The notes: generated by a model not told the origin, from the sequence alone. A stretch of DNA of 64,000 nt from Lampropedia aestuarii (GCF_004803635.1 NZ_SSWX01000008.1:62001-126000), one strand, 5' to 3'. Positions 31,120-41,894 are shown, counted from the stretch's first letter. A program made the numbers and translations.

Positions 31120-32339
31120 CTTGCCGCCTGTTGCACATAAACCTGCGCCAGGCGACGGGCCTGATGGTCCAGCTCCACCAAGGCGGCTAGCGAGTCCACC
31201 GGACCCGGTGTGCAGTGCTCCAGCACATGGGCATTCAATGCGTAGATCTGGTCGAAGCCCAAGCGCTTTTGCAGGAACGACTCAACCGCGACCTCATTGG
31301 CCGCATTCAAAATTGCGGTGCTGCCTTGCGGGCCGCGCAGGGCCTGCCAAGCCAGTTGCATGCAAGGAAAACGCTGCTGGTGTTGCGGTTCATCAAAGGA
31401 TTCAAACGTCAGCGCTGACAAGGCCATGAAATCCAGGCGATTGGCGCCTGACTCGATGCGCTCAGGCCATGACAGGCCATAGGCAATCGGCACGCGCATA
31501 TCGGGTGTGCCTAGCTGGGCGACGATCGAGCCATCGCGGTACTGCACCATGGAATGGATCACGCTTTGCGGGTGAATCACCACAGCCAGCTGATCAGGGT
31601 CAGTATCGAACAGATAACGTGCCTCGATCACTTCCAAGGCCTTGTTCATCATCGTGGCCGAATCCACCGAGATTTTGCGCCCCATGCTCCAGTTAGGGTG
31701 CGCGCAGGCTTCTGCTGGCGTGACCTGCGCCAAAGTGGCCGGATCGCGTTGGCGGAATGGCCCGCCTGAAGCTGTCAAAATGATTTTTTCCACCCGCGCA
31801 GGCCAGGTGCTGGCATCTTCTGGCAAGGACTGGAAGACTGCCGAGTGCTCGCTGTCGATGGGCAGCAGCACCGCGCCATGGGTTTTGACTTGCTGCATGA
31901 ACCACGCCCCGCCAACCACCAAAGCTTCTTTATTGGCCAGCATCAGGCGTTTGCCTGCTTGCGCTGCCGCCAAGGCAGGCGCGAGGCCGGCCACGCCGAC
32001 AATGGCGGCCATCACTGCATCGACTTCGGGATGGGCGGCCAACTGGGCAATCGCCTCAGCACCGGCCAAAACTTCGATCGCCAGGCCCTGTGCTTGCAGA
32101 CGCTCGCGCAGCAATTGTGCAGCGGTGTCATCAGCCATCGCCGCAAAGGCCGGTTTGAATTGCACGCACTGCTGGGCCATCAAATCGACGTTGTGGCCGG
32201 CAGTGAGCGCAAACACCTGCCATTGCTCAGCATGTCTTGCCAGTACATCCAGCGTATTGGTGCCAATCGAGCCGGTGCTGCCAAGCACGGCCACACGCTG
32301 GCGTGTGGCGGGGGTATCGCGCAGAGAATGCATGTTCAT
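31113..32339 (-). CDS. dxr: 1-deoxy-D-xylulose-5-phosphate reductoisomerase
   Basis: 408 residues. The NADPH-binding motif is VLGSTGSIGTNTLDV at the N-terminus. The metal/substrate region contains IDSEHSAVFQ, and SASGGPF occurs as TASGGPFR. It makes 2-C-methyl-D-erythritol 4-phosphate in the MEP isoprenoid pathway. The same window carries ispH, another step of this pathway, and uppS, which uses the product. It overlaps cdsA by 4 bp and rseP by 7 bp. Confidence 0.97.
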   Translation of the reverse strand: MNMHSLRDTPATRQRVAVLGSTGSIGTNTLDVLARHAEQWQVFALTAGHNVDLMAQQCVQFKPAFAAMADDTAAQLLRERLQAQGLAIEVLAGAEAIAQLAAHPEVDAVMAAIVGVAGLAPALAAAQAGKRLMLANKEALVVGGAWFMQQVKTHGAVLLPIDSEHSAVFQSLPEDASTWPARVEKIILTASGGPFRQRDPATLAQVTPAEACAHPNWSMGRKISVDSATMMNKALEVIEARYLFDTDPDQLAVVIHPQSVIHSMVQYRDGSIVAQLGTPDMRVPIAYGLSWPERIESGANRLDFMALSALTFESFDEPQHQQRFPCMQLAWQALRGPQGSTAILNAANEVAVESFLQKRLGFDQIYALNAHVLEHCTPGPVDSLAALVELDHQARRLAQVYVQQAARC

Positions 32340-33202
32340 GCTGCCCTCGCCACCAAAGCCAATACCAACATGCCCATCGGCATCACCGGCAGCAGTCCGT
32401 CAATGCGATCGAGCACACCACCGTGGCCAGGCAAGACGCCGCTGCTGTCTTTGACGCCTGCGGCGCGCTTGACCAGCGACTCGACCAAATCACCCAACAC
32501 GCTCATGGCCACCAGTGCAACGCACACGAGAATCAGCATAAAAACGCCTTGTTGGCGCACCACGCCGTAAAAACTGTGGCCATATTCGTAAGCCAACGAG
32601 CGGTCCAGCCACAGCCACAGCGAGGCCAGCAACACAACGCCAATCACACCGCCCACCACGCCTTCCCAGCTTTTGCCTGGGCTGACAGTGGGCGCGAGTT
32701 TGCGCGGAAACAGCTTCATACCAAAGGTTTTGCCAGCAAAATAAGCGCCGATGTCCGCCATCCAAACCAGGGCCATCAAGGACAGCAAGTAATTGATGCC
32801 AAGCTCAAATGCGCGCAACATCGCCACCCAGGCGACGGCAAAAACGGCCAAACCAGCAATCAAGCGCAACGCGCGTGGCAATGCATTCCAGCCCTCAACG
32901 CCGCCGCGCAGCACCAAGGCCGCACCAACCAGCCAGGCCATGCAAAACACCAGCCAGAACAGGCTGGGCTTGGTGACCTCTGGCACATCGTTGAGCGCTG
33001 CAATCGCGCAAGCAATGCCAAACACCACGCCAATGGAGACGGCTGGCGCGCCACTGAAGCCGTTCAGGCGCGACCACTCCCAAGCGGCCAAACTCAATGC
33101 GAGCGTGGCCAATACAGCAAGCGGCCAATCCCAGGGCGCAAACAAACAGGCCAGTACAACTGCCAATAAAACAATGGCCGTAATGACGCGTTGTTTGAGC
33201 AT
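32336..33202 (-). CDS. cdsA: Phosphatidate cytidylyltransferase
   Basis: 288 residues with about eight membrane helices. The C-terminal CDP-alcohol signature is present (VKRAAGVKDSSGVLPGHGG followed by DRID). It makes CDP-diacylglycerol from phosphatidate and CTP for all phospholipids. It is placed 23 bp after uppS and overlaps dxr. Confidence 0.95.
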   Translation of the reverse strand: MLKQRVITAIVLLAVVLACLFAPWDWPLAVLATLALSLAAWEWSRLNGFSGAPAVSIGVVFGIACAIAALNDVPEVTKPSLFWLVFCMAWLVGAALVLRGGVEGWNALPRALRLIAGLAVFAVAWVAMLRAFELGINYLLSLMALVWMADIGAYFAGKTFGMKLFPRKLAPTVSPGKSWEGVVGGVIGVVLLASLWLWLDRSLAYEYGHSFYGVVRQQGVFMLILVCVALVAMSVLGDLVESLVKRAAGVKDSSGVLPGHGGVLDRIDGLLPVMPMGMLVLALVARAA

Positions 33203-33225
33203 GGATTCTCCTCGTGCAACCAGGC

Positions 33226-33969
33226 TTAGTGCTTGGCTGTGCTGTTGGGTTTAGGTGTGGCCTGCACAATCTGCTCGCCGGTTTTACCAAAGCGGCGCTG
33301 GCGCTGCTGGTAGTCCAAGATCGCCGCATCGAGCTCTTTGGCATCAAAATCAGGCCACAAGGCATTGCTGAAGTACAGCTCGGAATAAGCGGCTTGCCAC
33401 AGCAAAAAATTGCTGATGCGCTTCTCCCCACCGGTACGAATCAGCAAGTCCGGATCGGCCACATGTGCCAGCGACATGGCCTGCGCCAGGGACTCTTCCG
33501 TAATGGGCTGTTGCTGCAGGCGCAACTGCTCTGCCGCTTGGGCAATATCCCAGCGTCCGCCGTAATTAAAGCAAACATTGAGCACCAAACGGTCATTGCC
33601 TGCGGTTTGGGCCTCGGCTTCTTGTAAACCTGCCTGCACCTTCTCGCTGAGCTGGCTGCGGTTGCCAACGCATTGCAGTCGCACGCCATTGGCCTTGAGG
33701 CTGGCAACTTCTTTGGCCAAGGCGCTGGCCATCAAGCCCATCAAGCCGCTGACCTCGTCTTCAGGCCGACTCCAGTTTTCTGAAGAAAACGCAAACACGG
33801 TGAGCACGCGCACGCCCCGCTCACCGCACAAGGCAACGCAGCGGCGCAGCGCGTCCACGCCTTTTTTATGTCCTGCCAGACGCGGCATAAAGCGCTTTTG
33901 CGCCCAACGCCCGTTGCCATCCATCACGATGGCAATGTGATGAGGCGTGCAAATAGGTGATGCAGTCAT
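33226..33969 (-). CDS. uppS: Undecaprenyl diphosphate synthase
   Basis: 247 residues from ATG 33969; a longer frame to 33999 adds ten non-conserved residues. The catalytic Asp17 is in IAIVMDGNGRWA, and RTGGEKRISNFLLWQAAYSE binds the isopentenyl diphosphate end. It builds the C55 carrier lipid for peptidoglycan and O-antigen. Confidence 0.96.
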   Translation of the reverse strand: MTASPICTPHHIAIVMDGNGRWAQKRFMPRLAGHKKGVDALRRCVALCGERGVRVLTVFAFSSENWSRPEDEVSGLMGLMASALAKEVASLKANGVRLQCVGNRSQLSEKVQAGLQEAEAQTAGNDRLVLNVCFNYGGRWDIAQAAEQLRLQQQPITEESLAQAMSLAHVADPDLLIRTGGEKRISNFLLWQAAYSELYFSNALWPDFDAKELDAAILDYQQRQRRFGKTGEQIVQATPKPNSTAKH

Positions 33970-34030
33970 GTCCAGCGCCCTAAAAGGGCTAGGCAGCATT
34001 AGGTTGTAATGACCAAAGGGCTCAGCAGCC

Positions 34031-34591
34031 TCAAACGGCCATCACTTCTTTTTCTTTAGACTCGACCAAAGCATCCACCTCAGAGATGAACTTGTCGGTG
34101 AGTTTTTGGATGTCTGCATCAGAGCGCTTTTGCTCGTCTTCAGATACTTCCTTTTCTTTCACCAGCTTCTTCACCGCATCGTTGGCGTCACGGCGCAAAT
34201 TGCGAATGGCAATCTTGGCGTTTTCACCATCGCTGCGCACCAGCTTGGTCATTTCACGGCGGCGCTCTTCGCTCATGGGCGGCATGGGCACGCGAATCAG
34301 GTCGCCCATATTGGCCGGATTCAAACCCAGATCGCTCTCGCGAATGGCCTTCTCGATTTTGGCCCCCATGTCGCGCTCCCAGGGCTGAACGCTGAGTGTG
34401 CGCGAGTCAATCAAGGTCACATTGGCCACTTGGCTCAAGGCCACATGCTGGCCGTAGTATTCAACCTGGATCGTATCGAGCAACTGGGGGCTGGCACGAC
34501 CGGTACGGATTTTCGACAGGTTGTGTTTAAACGCGACAATGGATTGCTCCATTTTTGCTTGGGCATTCTTGCGAATTTCGGCAATAGACAT
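34031..34591 (-). CDS. frr: Ribosome recycling factor
   Basis: 186 residues, the standard length. It has the three-helix-bundle/domain-II sequence with [19 protein letters not shown] and the C-terminal [12 protein letters not shown]-like helix. With EF-G it splits post-termination ribosomes. GGAGAG precedes the ATG. It lies 18 bp after pyrH. Confidence 0.97.
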   Translation of the reverse strand: MSIAEIRKNAQAKMEQSIVAFKHNLSKIRTGRASPQLLDTIQVEYYGQHVALSQVANVTLIDSRTLSVQPWERDMGAKIEKAIRESDLGLNPANMGDLIRVPMPPMSEERRREMTKLVRSDGENAKIAIRNLRRDANDAVKKLVKEKEVSEDEQKRSDADIQKLTDKFISEVDALVESKEKEVMAV

Positions 34592-34609
34592 GTTGCTCTC
34601 TCCTGTCTT

Positions 34610-35338
34610 TTAAGCGTAAACGAGGGTGCCTTCATCTTCGCCGAGCACAACACGCTGCAATGCGCCTGGCTTGATGATGGAGAACACCTTGATCGGCAGT
34701 TTCTGATCACGGCACAACGCAAAAGCGGTGGCATCCATGATGCCCAGATTTTTTACCATTGCCTCATCAAAACTGATGCGACTATAGCGCGTGGCCGTCG
34801 GGTCTTTCATTGGGTCGGCGGAGTAGACGCCATCCACTTTGGTCGCCTTGAGCACGACTTGGGCACCGATTTCCGCACCGCGCAAAGCCGCAGCGGTATC
34901 GGTCGTGAAGAACGGGTTGCCAGTGCCAGCGGCAAACACCACCACTTTGCCTTCTTCCAAGTACTGCAAGGCTTTGGGGCGCACATAGGGCTCGGCCACT
35001 TGGTCAATCGAGATGGCCGACATCACGCGTGCGGGCACATTTTTGCGGCTAATGGCTTCTGCCAAAGCCAGTGAATTCATCACAGTGGCCAGCATGCCCA
35101 TGTAGTCCGCGGTCGCCCGGTCCATGCCAGCAGCGCCACCAGCAACACCACGGAAGATATTGCCGCCACCAATCACAATTGCCAACTCCACCCCCAACGC
35201 AGACACGGCAATGATCTCATCGACCATGCGGTCAATCGTGTCTCGATTGATCCCAAACGCATCATCGCCCATCAGCACCTCACCGGAGAGCTTGAGCAAA
35301 ATACGCGAATAGGCAGGTTTGGCAACAGTTTCAGTCAT
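34610..35338 (-). CDS. pyrH: Uridylate kinase
   Basis: 242 residues from ATG 35338; ATG 35347 is the alternative. The amino-acid-kinase fold motifs are [26 protein letters not shown] and [16 protein letters not shown]. It phosphorylates UMP to UDP. Conserved place between tsf and frr. Confidence 0.96.
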   Translation of the reverse strand: MTETVAKPAYSRILLKLSGEVLMGDDAFGINRDTIDRMVDEIIAVSALGVELAIVIGGGNIFRGVAGGAAGMDRATADYMGMLATVMNSLALAEAISRKNVPARVMSAISIDQVAEPYVRPKALQYLEEGKVVVFAAGTGNPFFTTDTAAALRGAEIGAQVVLKATKVDGVYSADPMKDPTATRYSRISFDEAMVKNLGIMDATAFALCRDQKLPIKVFSIIKPGALQRVVLGEDEGTLVYA

Positions 35339-35420
35339 GCTTGGCATTCATCAAATCAATCAATAAATCAGTGGCCATCGGGGCGCCATGGCAGCGCCCT
35401 TGGTCACTTGTAATGCAAGA

Positions 35421-35463
35421 AACCCGTATTGTGCCGCATCTCGCTGTGGCAGCAATACGGGTT
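35421..35463 (-). terminator. Probable intrinsic terminator or attenuator after tsf
   Basis: AACCCGTATTG (35421-35431) pairs exactly with CAATACGGGTT (35453-35463), and GCC/GGC extends the inner stem. On the minus strand it follows tsf by 14 bp and ends GGGTTTCTTG, a weak U-tract. It probably tunes read-through from rpsB-tsf into pyrH. Confidence 0.65.
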
Positions 35464-35476
35464 CCAGAGCCAGCAA

Positions 35477-36361
35477 TTAGGCTTTGGCAGCAGCGATTTG
35501 AGCGGCTACTTCAGCAGCAAAGTCGTCGACTTTCTTCTCAATGCCTTCACCCACTACGTACATGGTGAAGCCTTTGATGCTGGAATTTTTCTCTTTGAGC
35601 ATCTGAGCGACGGTTTGCTTGTCGTTTTTAACGAAAGACTGGTCCAGCAAAGACACTTCTTTGAGGTATTTGGCCACTGCACCGTCAACCATTTTGGCAG
35701 CGATATCAGCAGGCTTGCCCGACTCGACGGCTTTGCCATGGGCAACAGAGCGCTCTTTCTCGATCAGCTCAGCAGGCACATCAGCTGAAGACAGGGCCAC
35801 TGGCTTCATTGCAGCAACGTGCATGGCCACATCTTTGGCAGCAGCTTCGTCGCCTTCGAATTCAACAACCACGCCAATGCGTGTGCCGTGCAGGTAATGG
35901 GCCAGCTTGCTGTCAGCAAAACGTGTGAAGCGACGCAGCGACATGTTTTCACCGATTTTACCAATCAGGCCTTTGCGCACGTCTTCCACAGTGGGGCCAA
36001 AGCCGTCTTGGCTGTATTCCAGCGCGCTCAAAGCAGCAATGTCAGCAGGGTTCTTTTCTGCCACCAGCTTGGCAACTGCGTTGGCAAGCTGCAAGAAGCT
36101 TTCGTTTTGGCTCACAAAATCGGTTTCACAGTTGAGTTCAACCAGAGCGCCTGCATCGCCAACCAAAGCCACGGCGATCACGCCTTCGGCGGTCACGCGG
36201 GAAGCGGCTTTGCCCGCTTTGGTGCCCAGTTTGATACGCAGCAGCTCTTCTGCTTTGGCCATATCGCCTTCGGCTTCAACCAAGGCTTTTTTTGCTTCCA
36301 TCATTGGGGCGTCGGTCTTCGCGCGAAGTTCTGCCACCATGCTTGCTGTTACTGCAGCCAT
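35477..36361 (-). CDS. tsf: Elongation factor Ts
   Basis: 294 residues. The N-terminal UBA-like signature [20 protein letters not shown] is followed by core domain repeats containing [12 protein letters not shown]. It is the nucleotide-exchange factor for EF-Tu. It is separated from rpsB by a strong terminator hairpin, as in many bacteria. Confidence 0.97.
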   Translation of the reverse strand: MAAVTASMVAELRAKTDAPMMEAKKALVEAEGDMAKAEELLRIKLGTKAGKAASRVTAEGVIAVALVGDAGALVELNCETDFVSQNESFLQLANAVAKLVAEKNPADIAALSALEYSQDGFGPTVEDVRKGLIGKIGENMSLRRFTRFADSKLAHYLHGTRIGVVVEFEGDEAAAKDVAMHVAAMKPVALSSADVPAELIEKERSVAHGKAVESGKPADIAAKMVDGAVAKYLKEVSLLDQSFVKNDKQTVAQMLKEKNSSIKGFTMYVVGEGIEKKVDDFAAEVAAQIAAAKA

Positions 36362-36416
36362 ACTAATCTCCCAATCTAAAATTCAAATAAGCCTGACGCA
36401 TCAGCGCGCCAGAGAC

Positions 36417-36451
36417 AAAAAAAGGGGCGTCAACAACGATGCCCCTTTTTT
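36417..36451. terminator. Bidirectional intrinsic terminator between rpsB and tsf
   Basis: AAAAAAAGGGGC (36417-36428) pairs with GCCCCTTTTTTG (36441-36451, less the last base) around a 12-nt loop. On the minus strand the stem is followed by a run of seven T. This fits the known partial termination between rpsB and tsf. Confidence 0.85.
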
Positions 36452-36504
36452 GTACCGCGCTGGCAATTGCACCACAGCGCGATGAAAAGCCTGTTACAGG
36501 GACT

Positions 36505-37257
36505 TTATTCTGCAGCTTCCTGCACTTCTACAAACTCATCACCCTCTTCGCCAGCAGCCAGCTTGGCCACTTCTTGTACCGCATTGTTGCGGCCATCGAT
36601 GATGGCGTCAGCAATGCCACGGGCGTACAAAGCCACGGCCTTGGCCGAGTCATCGTTACCTGGGATCACGTAGTCAATGCCTTCTGGGTTGTGGTTGGTA
36701 TCGACCACACCGACCAGAGGAATGCCCAATTTGTGCGCTTCAGAAATCGCGATTTTGTGGTAGCCCACGTCGATCACGAAAATGGCGTCTGGCAGGCCAG
36801 CCATATCCTGAATACCACCAATGTCGCGCTCGAGCTTGCTGATTTCACGTGTGAACATCAGCTGCTCTTTTTTGCTCATTGATTCCAGACCAGCTTCTTG
36901 CTGGGCTTTCATGTCTTTGAGGCGTTTGATCGAGGTCTTGACGGTCTTGAAGTTGGTCAACATGCCGCCCAACCAACGTTGGTCAACAAAAGGCATGCCT
37001 GCGCGCTGGGCTTCCTGAGCCACGAATTCGCGCGATTGGCGTTTTGTACCCACGAACAACACGGTGCCACGATTGGCTGCCAATTGGCGCACGAATTTTT
37101 GCGCTTCTTGGAACTTGGGCAGTGTTGCTTCCAAGTTGATGATGTGGATTTTATTGCGGTGACCAAAGATGTACGGAGCCATCTTTGGATTCCAGAAACG
37201 TGTTTGGTGACCGAAGTGGACGCCGGCTTCCAGCATCTCGCGCATTGTGATAGACAT
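36505..37257 (-). CDS. rpsB: 30S ribosomal protein S2
   Basis: 250 residues from ATG 37257; the frame reaches a TTG at 37263. The signatures [22 protein letters not shown] and [19 protein letters not shown] are family hallmarks. It is the first gene of the long translation/envelope block. The 210-bp leader (37258-37473) contains no gene; a TACAAT at 37454-37459 (minus strand) might be a -10 box but lacks a good -35. Confidence 0.98.
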   Translation of the reverse strand: MSITMREMLEAGVHFGHQTRFWNPKMAPYIFGHRNKIHIINLEATLPKFQEAQKFVRQLAANRGTVLFVGTKRQSREFVAQEAQRAGMPFVDQRWLGGMLTNFKTVKTSIKRLKDMKAQQEAGLESMSKKEQLMFTREISKLERDIGGIQDMAGLPDAIFVIDVGYHKIAISEAHKLGIPLVGVVDTNHNPEGIDYVIPGNDDSAKAVALYARGIADAIIDGRNNAVQEVAKLAAGEEGDEFVEVQEAAE

Positions 37258-37473
37258 ATTCAAAACTCCAAAGGTTTGTTTCCAAGAGCAGGCCCTGTCA
37301 CCGCAGGCATTCCAATCCTATGAAACGCCCAGCAGCACCTAAGTCGAGCCCGTCTGCTATTTGTTCTGCCCCATTAAAACCAGCCAGCTTACAGGCCAGT
37401 CCCCAAGCTGGAGTACTGCATATACGCTGGCCGCTATTTGGCAAAACCCAACTATTGTAGCACGGCGACTATC

Positions 37474-38139
37474 TCAGCGTCTATGGGCACGATCGAGAAG
37501 TACCACCACCGCGCCAGCACCACCGTCGCTGGCCTTGGCTTGCACAAAAGCCAGCACCTCTTGTTTTTGCACCAACCAACGCTGCACCCGCACCTTCAAA
37601 ATCGGCACCCGTCCAGGCGAGCCGTGGCCTTTGCCATGGATGATACGTACGCAGCGAATGCCCTTTTTGTGGCAGTTGCGCACAAATTGCCCCAGCGCTT
37701 CACGCGCCTCATCCAAGCGCAAGCCATGCATATCCAAGCTGGCCTGGATACTCCAATGGCCCAGGCGCAGCTTGCGCGCCACCTCAGGCGCCACGCCCGG
37801 CTGGCGGTAGCTCAGCGCCTCGTCGGTGTCCATCAAGGTGGTGACATCGAAATCATCGCTAATCGACTCGTACAGCGCGCGCTGCTCGTCAATCTCCAGC
37901 TGCAGCGGCAGCGGCAGCACAGGCGCGCGCGCAACCACTGCGCGCGGCGTGACATTCAATGGCGTCACCGCGCCCACCTCATGGCGAAACAAATGGCGTT
38001 CGCGCTCAATCGCCTCGCGCCTGGCCTGCTCTTGCGCCTGGCGAAGTTGCAGGGCTTCGCGCTGCATTTTCAGCACCTGCGCGACCTGTTTGAGATCGGA
38101 GAGCGCGTGCACACGCATCCCCTGCAATGGCTTACTCAC
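37474..38139 (-). CDS. Smr-domain protein
   Basis: 221 residues from a GTG at 38139 that overlaps the radC stop by 4 bp. A charged, coiled-coil-like N-terminal part (about 10-60) precedes the Smr domain (about residues 135-215). That domain contains LDMHGLRLDEAREAL and the second motif IIHGKGHGS, typical of MutS2-C-terminal-like nicking/RNA-binding domains. Role unknown; related stand-alone Smr proteins act in ribosome rescue or DNA processing. Confidence 0.88.
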   Translation of the reverse strand: MSKPLQGMRVHALSDLKQVAQVLKMQREALQLRQAQEQARREAIERERHLFRHEVGAVTPLNVTPRAVVARAPVLPLPLQLEIDEQRALYESISDDFDVTTLMDTDEALSYRQPGVAPEVARKLRLGHWSIQASLDMHGLRLDEAREALGQFVRNCHKKGIRCVRIIHGKGHGSPGRVPILKVRVQRWLVQKQEVLAFVQAKASDGGAGAVVVLLDRAHRR

Positions 38140-38882
38140 ATCAAGCCTCTTTCTGACAAAGACACACTGCCGCCTTGCGCCACAATCACATGGTCAAGCA
38201 CCTGCACATCCAATAACGCCAGCACCTGCTGAACATGGCGCGTCAGCGCCAAATCCGCATTCGAAGGCTCAAGCATGCCGCTGGGGTGGTTGTGCGCCAA
38301 AATCACGCTATGTGCGTGCAATTGCAGCACACGCAACGCTATCTCACGAGGATACACGCTGGTTTGCGACAAGGTCCCGCGAAACAGCTCCTCAAAGGCA
38401 ATCATGCGCAATTGGCTGTCGAGCAACAATACCGCAAAAACCTCATGGCGTTTATGTCCCAGCTGGGCCTGAATGTATTGCCGCACCAGCGCTGGTGACT
38501 GCATGGCCTGCGGCTGCATCAGCTGCTGTGCCAATGCGCGCTTGGCCAATTCCATGATCGCCAGCAGCTCGGCCCGTTTGGCAGGCCCCAGGCCCTTAAT
38601 CTGGGACAAATCGGCACTGCTCGCTCGCAGCAAGCCTGCCAATCCACCAAAGCCTTGCACCGTGCCTTCACCCACAGGCACGGACTCAGAGGGCTTGCGC
38701 TCAGCAGCGCGGCCATTCTTTGGCAGCGCCAATAAATCAGCGGCCAAATGCATCACACTGCGCCCAGCAGTGCCTGTGCGCAGCACAATCGCCAGCAATT
38801 CCGTATCAGACAATGCCGCAGCCCCGCGATTGAGCAGCTTCTCGCGCGGGCGCGCATCGGCAGGCAAATCTTTGAAAGACAT
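38136..38882 (-). CDS. radC: RadC/JAB-domain protein
   Basis: 248 residues from ATG 38882; upstream frame to 38972 is not conserved. An N-terminal UPF0758 helix-hairpin-helix region contains LSQIKGLGPAKRAEL. The C-terminal JAMM/MPN-like metal motif is SVILAHNHPSGMLEPSNAD. Named for DNA repair, but the family's true function is unsettled. Divergent from fkpB. Confidence 0.93.
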   Translation of the reverse strand: MSFKDLPADARPREKLLNRGAAALSDTELLAIVLRTGTAGRSVMHLAADLLALPKNGRAAERKPSESVPVGEGTVQGFGGLAGLLRASSADLSQIKGLGPAKRAELLAIMELAKRALAQQLMQPQAMQSPALVRQYIQAQLGHKRHEVFAVLLLDSQLRMIAFEELFRGTLSQTSVYPREIALRVLQLHAHSVILAHNHPSGMLEPSNADLALTRHVQQVLALLDVQVLDHVIVAQGGSVSLSERGLM

Positions 38883-39096
38883 AAAGGCTAGCGGGGCACC
38901 GCAGTTAAGATCAGGGCAAAGACCAACAGCAAAAGTACAATGCACGCTATCTGGAGATGCTCGGCACAACACCCTGCGCTCGATCCGAGCGCGGTCTCAA
39001 ACGATCCGCCGCGCCCATCTCTGCGGCGAGGTTTTTGTAGAGCCTCCCCAAGCCTGCTCTGCCCTCAGTGTATTCAAAGCGAGAGAACCCCATTCC

Positions 39097-39585
39097 ATGT
39101 CGGCCCAAATGCCCTCCAACGCCCCCGCATCTTCCAACGCAACTGCCGTTGTGCAACCTGGCGCATTCCTGACCTTGCACTACCGCCTAGCTGGCCCTGC
39201 AGGGGACATCATCAACACCTTTGATGGCCAGCCCTCGACCTTGACCCTAGGCAATGGCGAGCTCTCCACCGCCTTGGAGAACCGCCTGATTGGCATGCAA
39301 GAGGGCGAACGCACGACCTACGAGGTGCCAGCGGGTGAAGCGTTTGGCGAAAAAAACCCCGACATGCAGCAATGGGTAGCACGCAAGCTGCTCAATGAAC
39401 TGGGCGACCCTGACGAAGCATACACGTTGGGCGATGTCGTGCAGTTCCCTACACCCACTGGCGACGGTGGCTACGCTGGCACCGTGCTACAGGTGCGCGA
39501 TGACGGCGCCGTGCTGTTTGACTTCAACCACCCATTGGCTGGCCACCCGGTCACCTTTGAGGTACAACTCATTGGAGTCTTGTGA
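39097..39585 (+). CDS. fkpB: FKBP-type peptidyl-prolyl isomerase (SlpA/FkpB-like)
   Basis: 162 residues from ATG 39097; the frame extends far upstream through non-coding sequence. It has the SlyD/FkpB arrangement: LTLHYRLA, the FDGQPSTLTLGNGEL region, an insert-in-flap domain, then the signature VLFDFNHPLAGHPVTFEVQ. It is placed 1 bp before ispH, as in the common fkpB-ispH pair. Cytoplasmic folding helper. Confidence 0.93.
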   Translation: MSAQMPSNAPASSNATAVVQPGAFLTLHYRLAGPAGDIINTFDGQPSTLTLGNGELSTALENRLIGMQEGERTTYEVPAGEAFGEKNPDMQQWVARKLLNELGDPDEAYTLGDVVQFPTPTGDGGYAGTVLQVRDDGAVLFDFNHPLAGHPVTFEVQLIGVL

Positions 39586-39586
39586 G

Positions 39587-40555
39587 ATGGGGGCCCGCGA
39601 GATTTTGCTTGCCGAGCCACGCGGCTTTTGCGCCGGCGTGGACCGCGCCATTGACATTGTCGAACGTGCGCTGGAGAAATTTGGCGCGCCAATCTATGTG
39701 CGCCACGAAATCGTGCACAACACCCATGTGGTCAACGAGCTCAAAGAAAAGGGCGCAATCTTCATTGAAGAGCTGGCCGATGTCCCTGCTGGCGCCACTT
39801 TGGTGTTCAGTGCCCACGGCGTAAGCAAAGCCATCCAAAACGAAGCCAAGGCGCGCGGCTTTCAGATCTTTGATGCGACTTGCCCGCTGGTGACCAAGGT
39901 CCACGTCGAAGTGGCCAAGCTGGCCAAAGAAGGCTATGAGTTCATCATGATCGGCCACAAAGGCCATCCTGAGGTCGAAGGCACGATGGGCCAGCTCACT
40001 GACGGCATCCATCTAGTCGAAGACGTGAACGATGTTGCCACAGTAGCGCCCAGCCAAACTGAGCGCCTTGCCGTCGTCACACAAACGACCCTGTCTGTCG
40101 ACGATGCAGCAGCCATCACTGCAGCCATCAAGGCGCGCTTTCCTCAAATTCGACAGCCCAAGCAACAAGACATTTGTTATGCAACGCAAAATCGCCAAGA
40201 CGCAGTCAAACAATTGAGCTCGCAAGTCGATGTCGTGATTGTCGTGGGCAGCCCGACCAGCTCCAACAGCAACCGCTTGCGTGACCTGGCTGAACAGCTG
40301 GGCACGCCCGGCTACATGGTCGATGACGCCAGCGAACTGCAACCAGAATGGTTTGAGAACGCGCAAACCGTGGGCCTGACCGCCGGCGCCTCAGCCCCTG
40401 AGGTGCTGGTTGAAGGCGTGATCAGCCGTTTGCGCGAACTAGGTGCCTTATCAGTACGAAAAATGGATGGTGTGCAAGAAACCATTCGCTTCCCACTGCC
40501 TAAAGGCCTTAAGCAGCCTGAAGTCGGTCCACCAACAAGCACGCCCACAGCTTAA
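39587..40555 (+). CDS. ispH: 4-hydroxy-3-methylbut-2-enyl diphosphate reductase
   Basis: 322 residues from ATG 39587. The three Cys that bind the iron-sulfur cluster are in AEPRGFCAGVDRA (near residue 13), FDATCPLVTKV and QDICYATQNRQ. It performs the last MEP-pathway step to IPP and DMAPP. The stop TAA (40553-40555) is directly followed by GAGCCTG, the end sequence of the TNA-MITE family. Confidence 0.97.
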   Translation: MGAREILLAEPRGFCAGVDRAIDIVERALEKFGAPIYVRHEIVHNTHVVNELKEKGAIFIEELADVPAGATLVFSAHGVSKAIQNEAKARGFQIFDATCPLVTKVHVEVAKLAKEGYEFIMIGHKGHPEVEGTMGQLTDGIHLVEDVNDVATVAPSQTERLAVVTQTTLSVDDAAAITAAIKARFPQIRQPKQQDICYATQNRQDAVKQLSSQVDVVIVVGSPTSSNSNRLRDLAEQLGTPGYMVDDASELQPEWFENAQTVGLTAGASAPEVLVEGVISRLRELGALSVRKMDGVQETIRFPLPKGLKQPEVGPPTSTPTA

Positions 40556-40576
40556 GAGCCTGCTTACGTTCTAGCA
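40556..40576. repeat. Solo TNA-MITE-like end after ispH
   Basis: GAGCCTGCTTACGTTCTAG starts exactly after the ispH stop TAA. The left part matches the MITE end; the right part, CTTACGTTCT, matches the small AGAACGTGTTTACG dyads at 52294 and 55931. No right-hand partner is visible before purT. Confidence 0.45.
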
Positions 40577-40679
40577 CCGCAACAGCCCGACTCCTGGCCT
40601 ATGCCGGGCTGGGCTGGGCTTAGCACTGCGCGCGCCTCACAAGCGCCACTGATTCCATCCTCTACCTCTTTCACTGACC

Positions 40680-41894
40680 ATGAGCACCATCGGCACCCCA
40701 CTCGGCCCCAACGCCACCCGCGTCATGCTGTTAGGCAGCGGCGAACTTGGCAAAGAAGTCGTGATTGAACTGCAACGCCTGGGCGTTGAGACGATTGCGG
40801 TCGACCGCTACGACAATGCCCCTGCGCAGCAAGTAGCCCACCACGCACGCACCATCACGATGAGCGATTCAGCCGCTTTGCGTGCACTGATCGAAGCCGA
40901 GAAACCGATGCTGGTCGTGCCTGAGATCGAAGCGATTGCCACGCAAGAGCTGGAGAAGCTCGAAGCCGAAGGCCTGGTGCGTGTGATCCCGACAGCCCGC
41001 GCAGCGCGCCTGACAATGGACCGCGAAGGCATTCGCCGCCTGGCTGCTGAAACCCTGGGCCTGCCAACCAGCCCGTACCGTTTTTGCAATTCACAAGCAG
41101 AACTGCAGGCGGCGATTGACGGCACGGATGGGCAAGCCGCAATTGGCTACCCCTGCATCGTCAAGCCCGTGATGAGCAGCTCCGGCAAAGGCCAAAGCAA
41201 GATCGACTCGGCCGCCGATGTCACCCACGCCTGGGACTATGCGATGGCCGGCGGGCGAGTCAGCCACGGCCGCGTGATCGTTGAAGGCTTTATCGATTTC
41301 GATTATGAGATCACCTTGCTGACCGTGCGCAGCAAAGACGCTGCGGGCAGCATCGACACCCAGTTCTGTGCCCCAATTGGCCATATCCAAAAAAACGGCG
41401 ACTACGTTGAAAGCTGGCAACCGCACCCGATGACCGCTACGGCCTTGGCAGAAGCCCAACGCATTGCCAAAGCGGTGACCGACAACCTTGGCGGCCAAGG
41501 CCTGTTTGGCGTGGAATTGTTCGTCAAAGGCGATGCGGTCTGGTTCAGCGAAGTCAGCCCGCGCCCACACGACACCGGCATGGTCACCCTGACCACCCAA
41601 TGGCAAAGCGAATTCGAGCTGCATGCCCGTGCCATTCTGGGCCTGCCAATCAACACCGCCTTGAAGTCGCCTGGCGCCAGTGCGGTGATTTACGGCGGCG
41701 TCGATGCCAAAGACATCGTGTTTGAAGGCCTGGCGCAAGCGCTATCGGTGCCACAAACCAGTGTGCGCCTGTTCGGCAAGCCCGAAAGCTTCGCCAAACG
41801 CCGCATGGGCGTGGCACTGGCCTGGGATGCTGATTTGGAGCTGGCCCGCACACGCGCCAAAGAAGCGGCCAGCCTGGTCAAACCACGCACTTAA
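40680..41894 (+). CDS. purT: Formate-dependent phosphoribosylglycinamide formyltransferase
   Basis: 404 residues. ATP-grasp enzyme with the N-terminal [21 protein letters not shown] nucleotide-fold motif, [11 protein letters not shown], the P-loop-like region [12 protein letters not shown] and [14 protein letters not shown]. It uses formate and ATP in step three of purine synthesis, replacing folate-dependent PurN. Transcribed alone. Confidence 0.96.
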   Translation: MSTIGTPLGPNATRVMLLGSGELGKEVVIELQRLGVETIAVDRYDNAPAQQVAHHARTITMSDSAALRALIEAEKPMLVVPEIEAIATQELEKLEAEGLVRVIPTARAARLTMDREGIRRLAAETLGLPTSPYRFCNSQAELQAAIDGTDGQAAIGYPCIVKPVMSSSGKGQSKIDSAADVTHAWDYAMAGGRVSHGRVIVEGFIDFDYEITLLTVRSKDAAGSIDTQFCAPIGHIQKNGDYVESWQPHPMTATALAEAQRIAKAVTDNLGGQGLFGVELFVKGDAVWFSEVSPRPHDTGMVTLTTQWQSEFELHARAILGLPINTALKSPGASAVIYGGVDAKDIVFEGLAQALSVPQTSVRLFGKPESFAKRRMGVALAWDADLELARTRAKEAASLVKPRT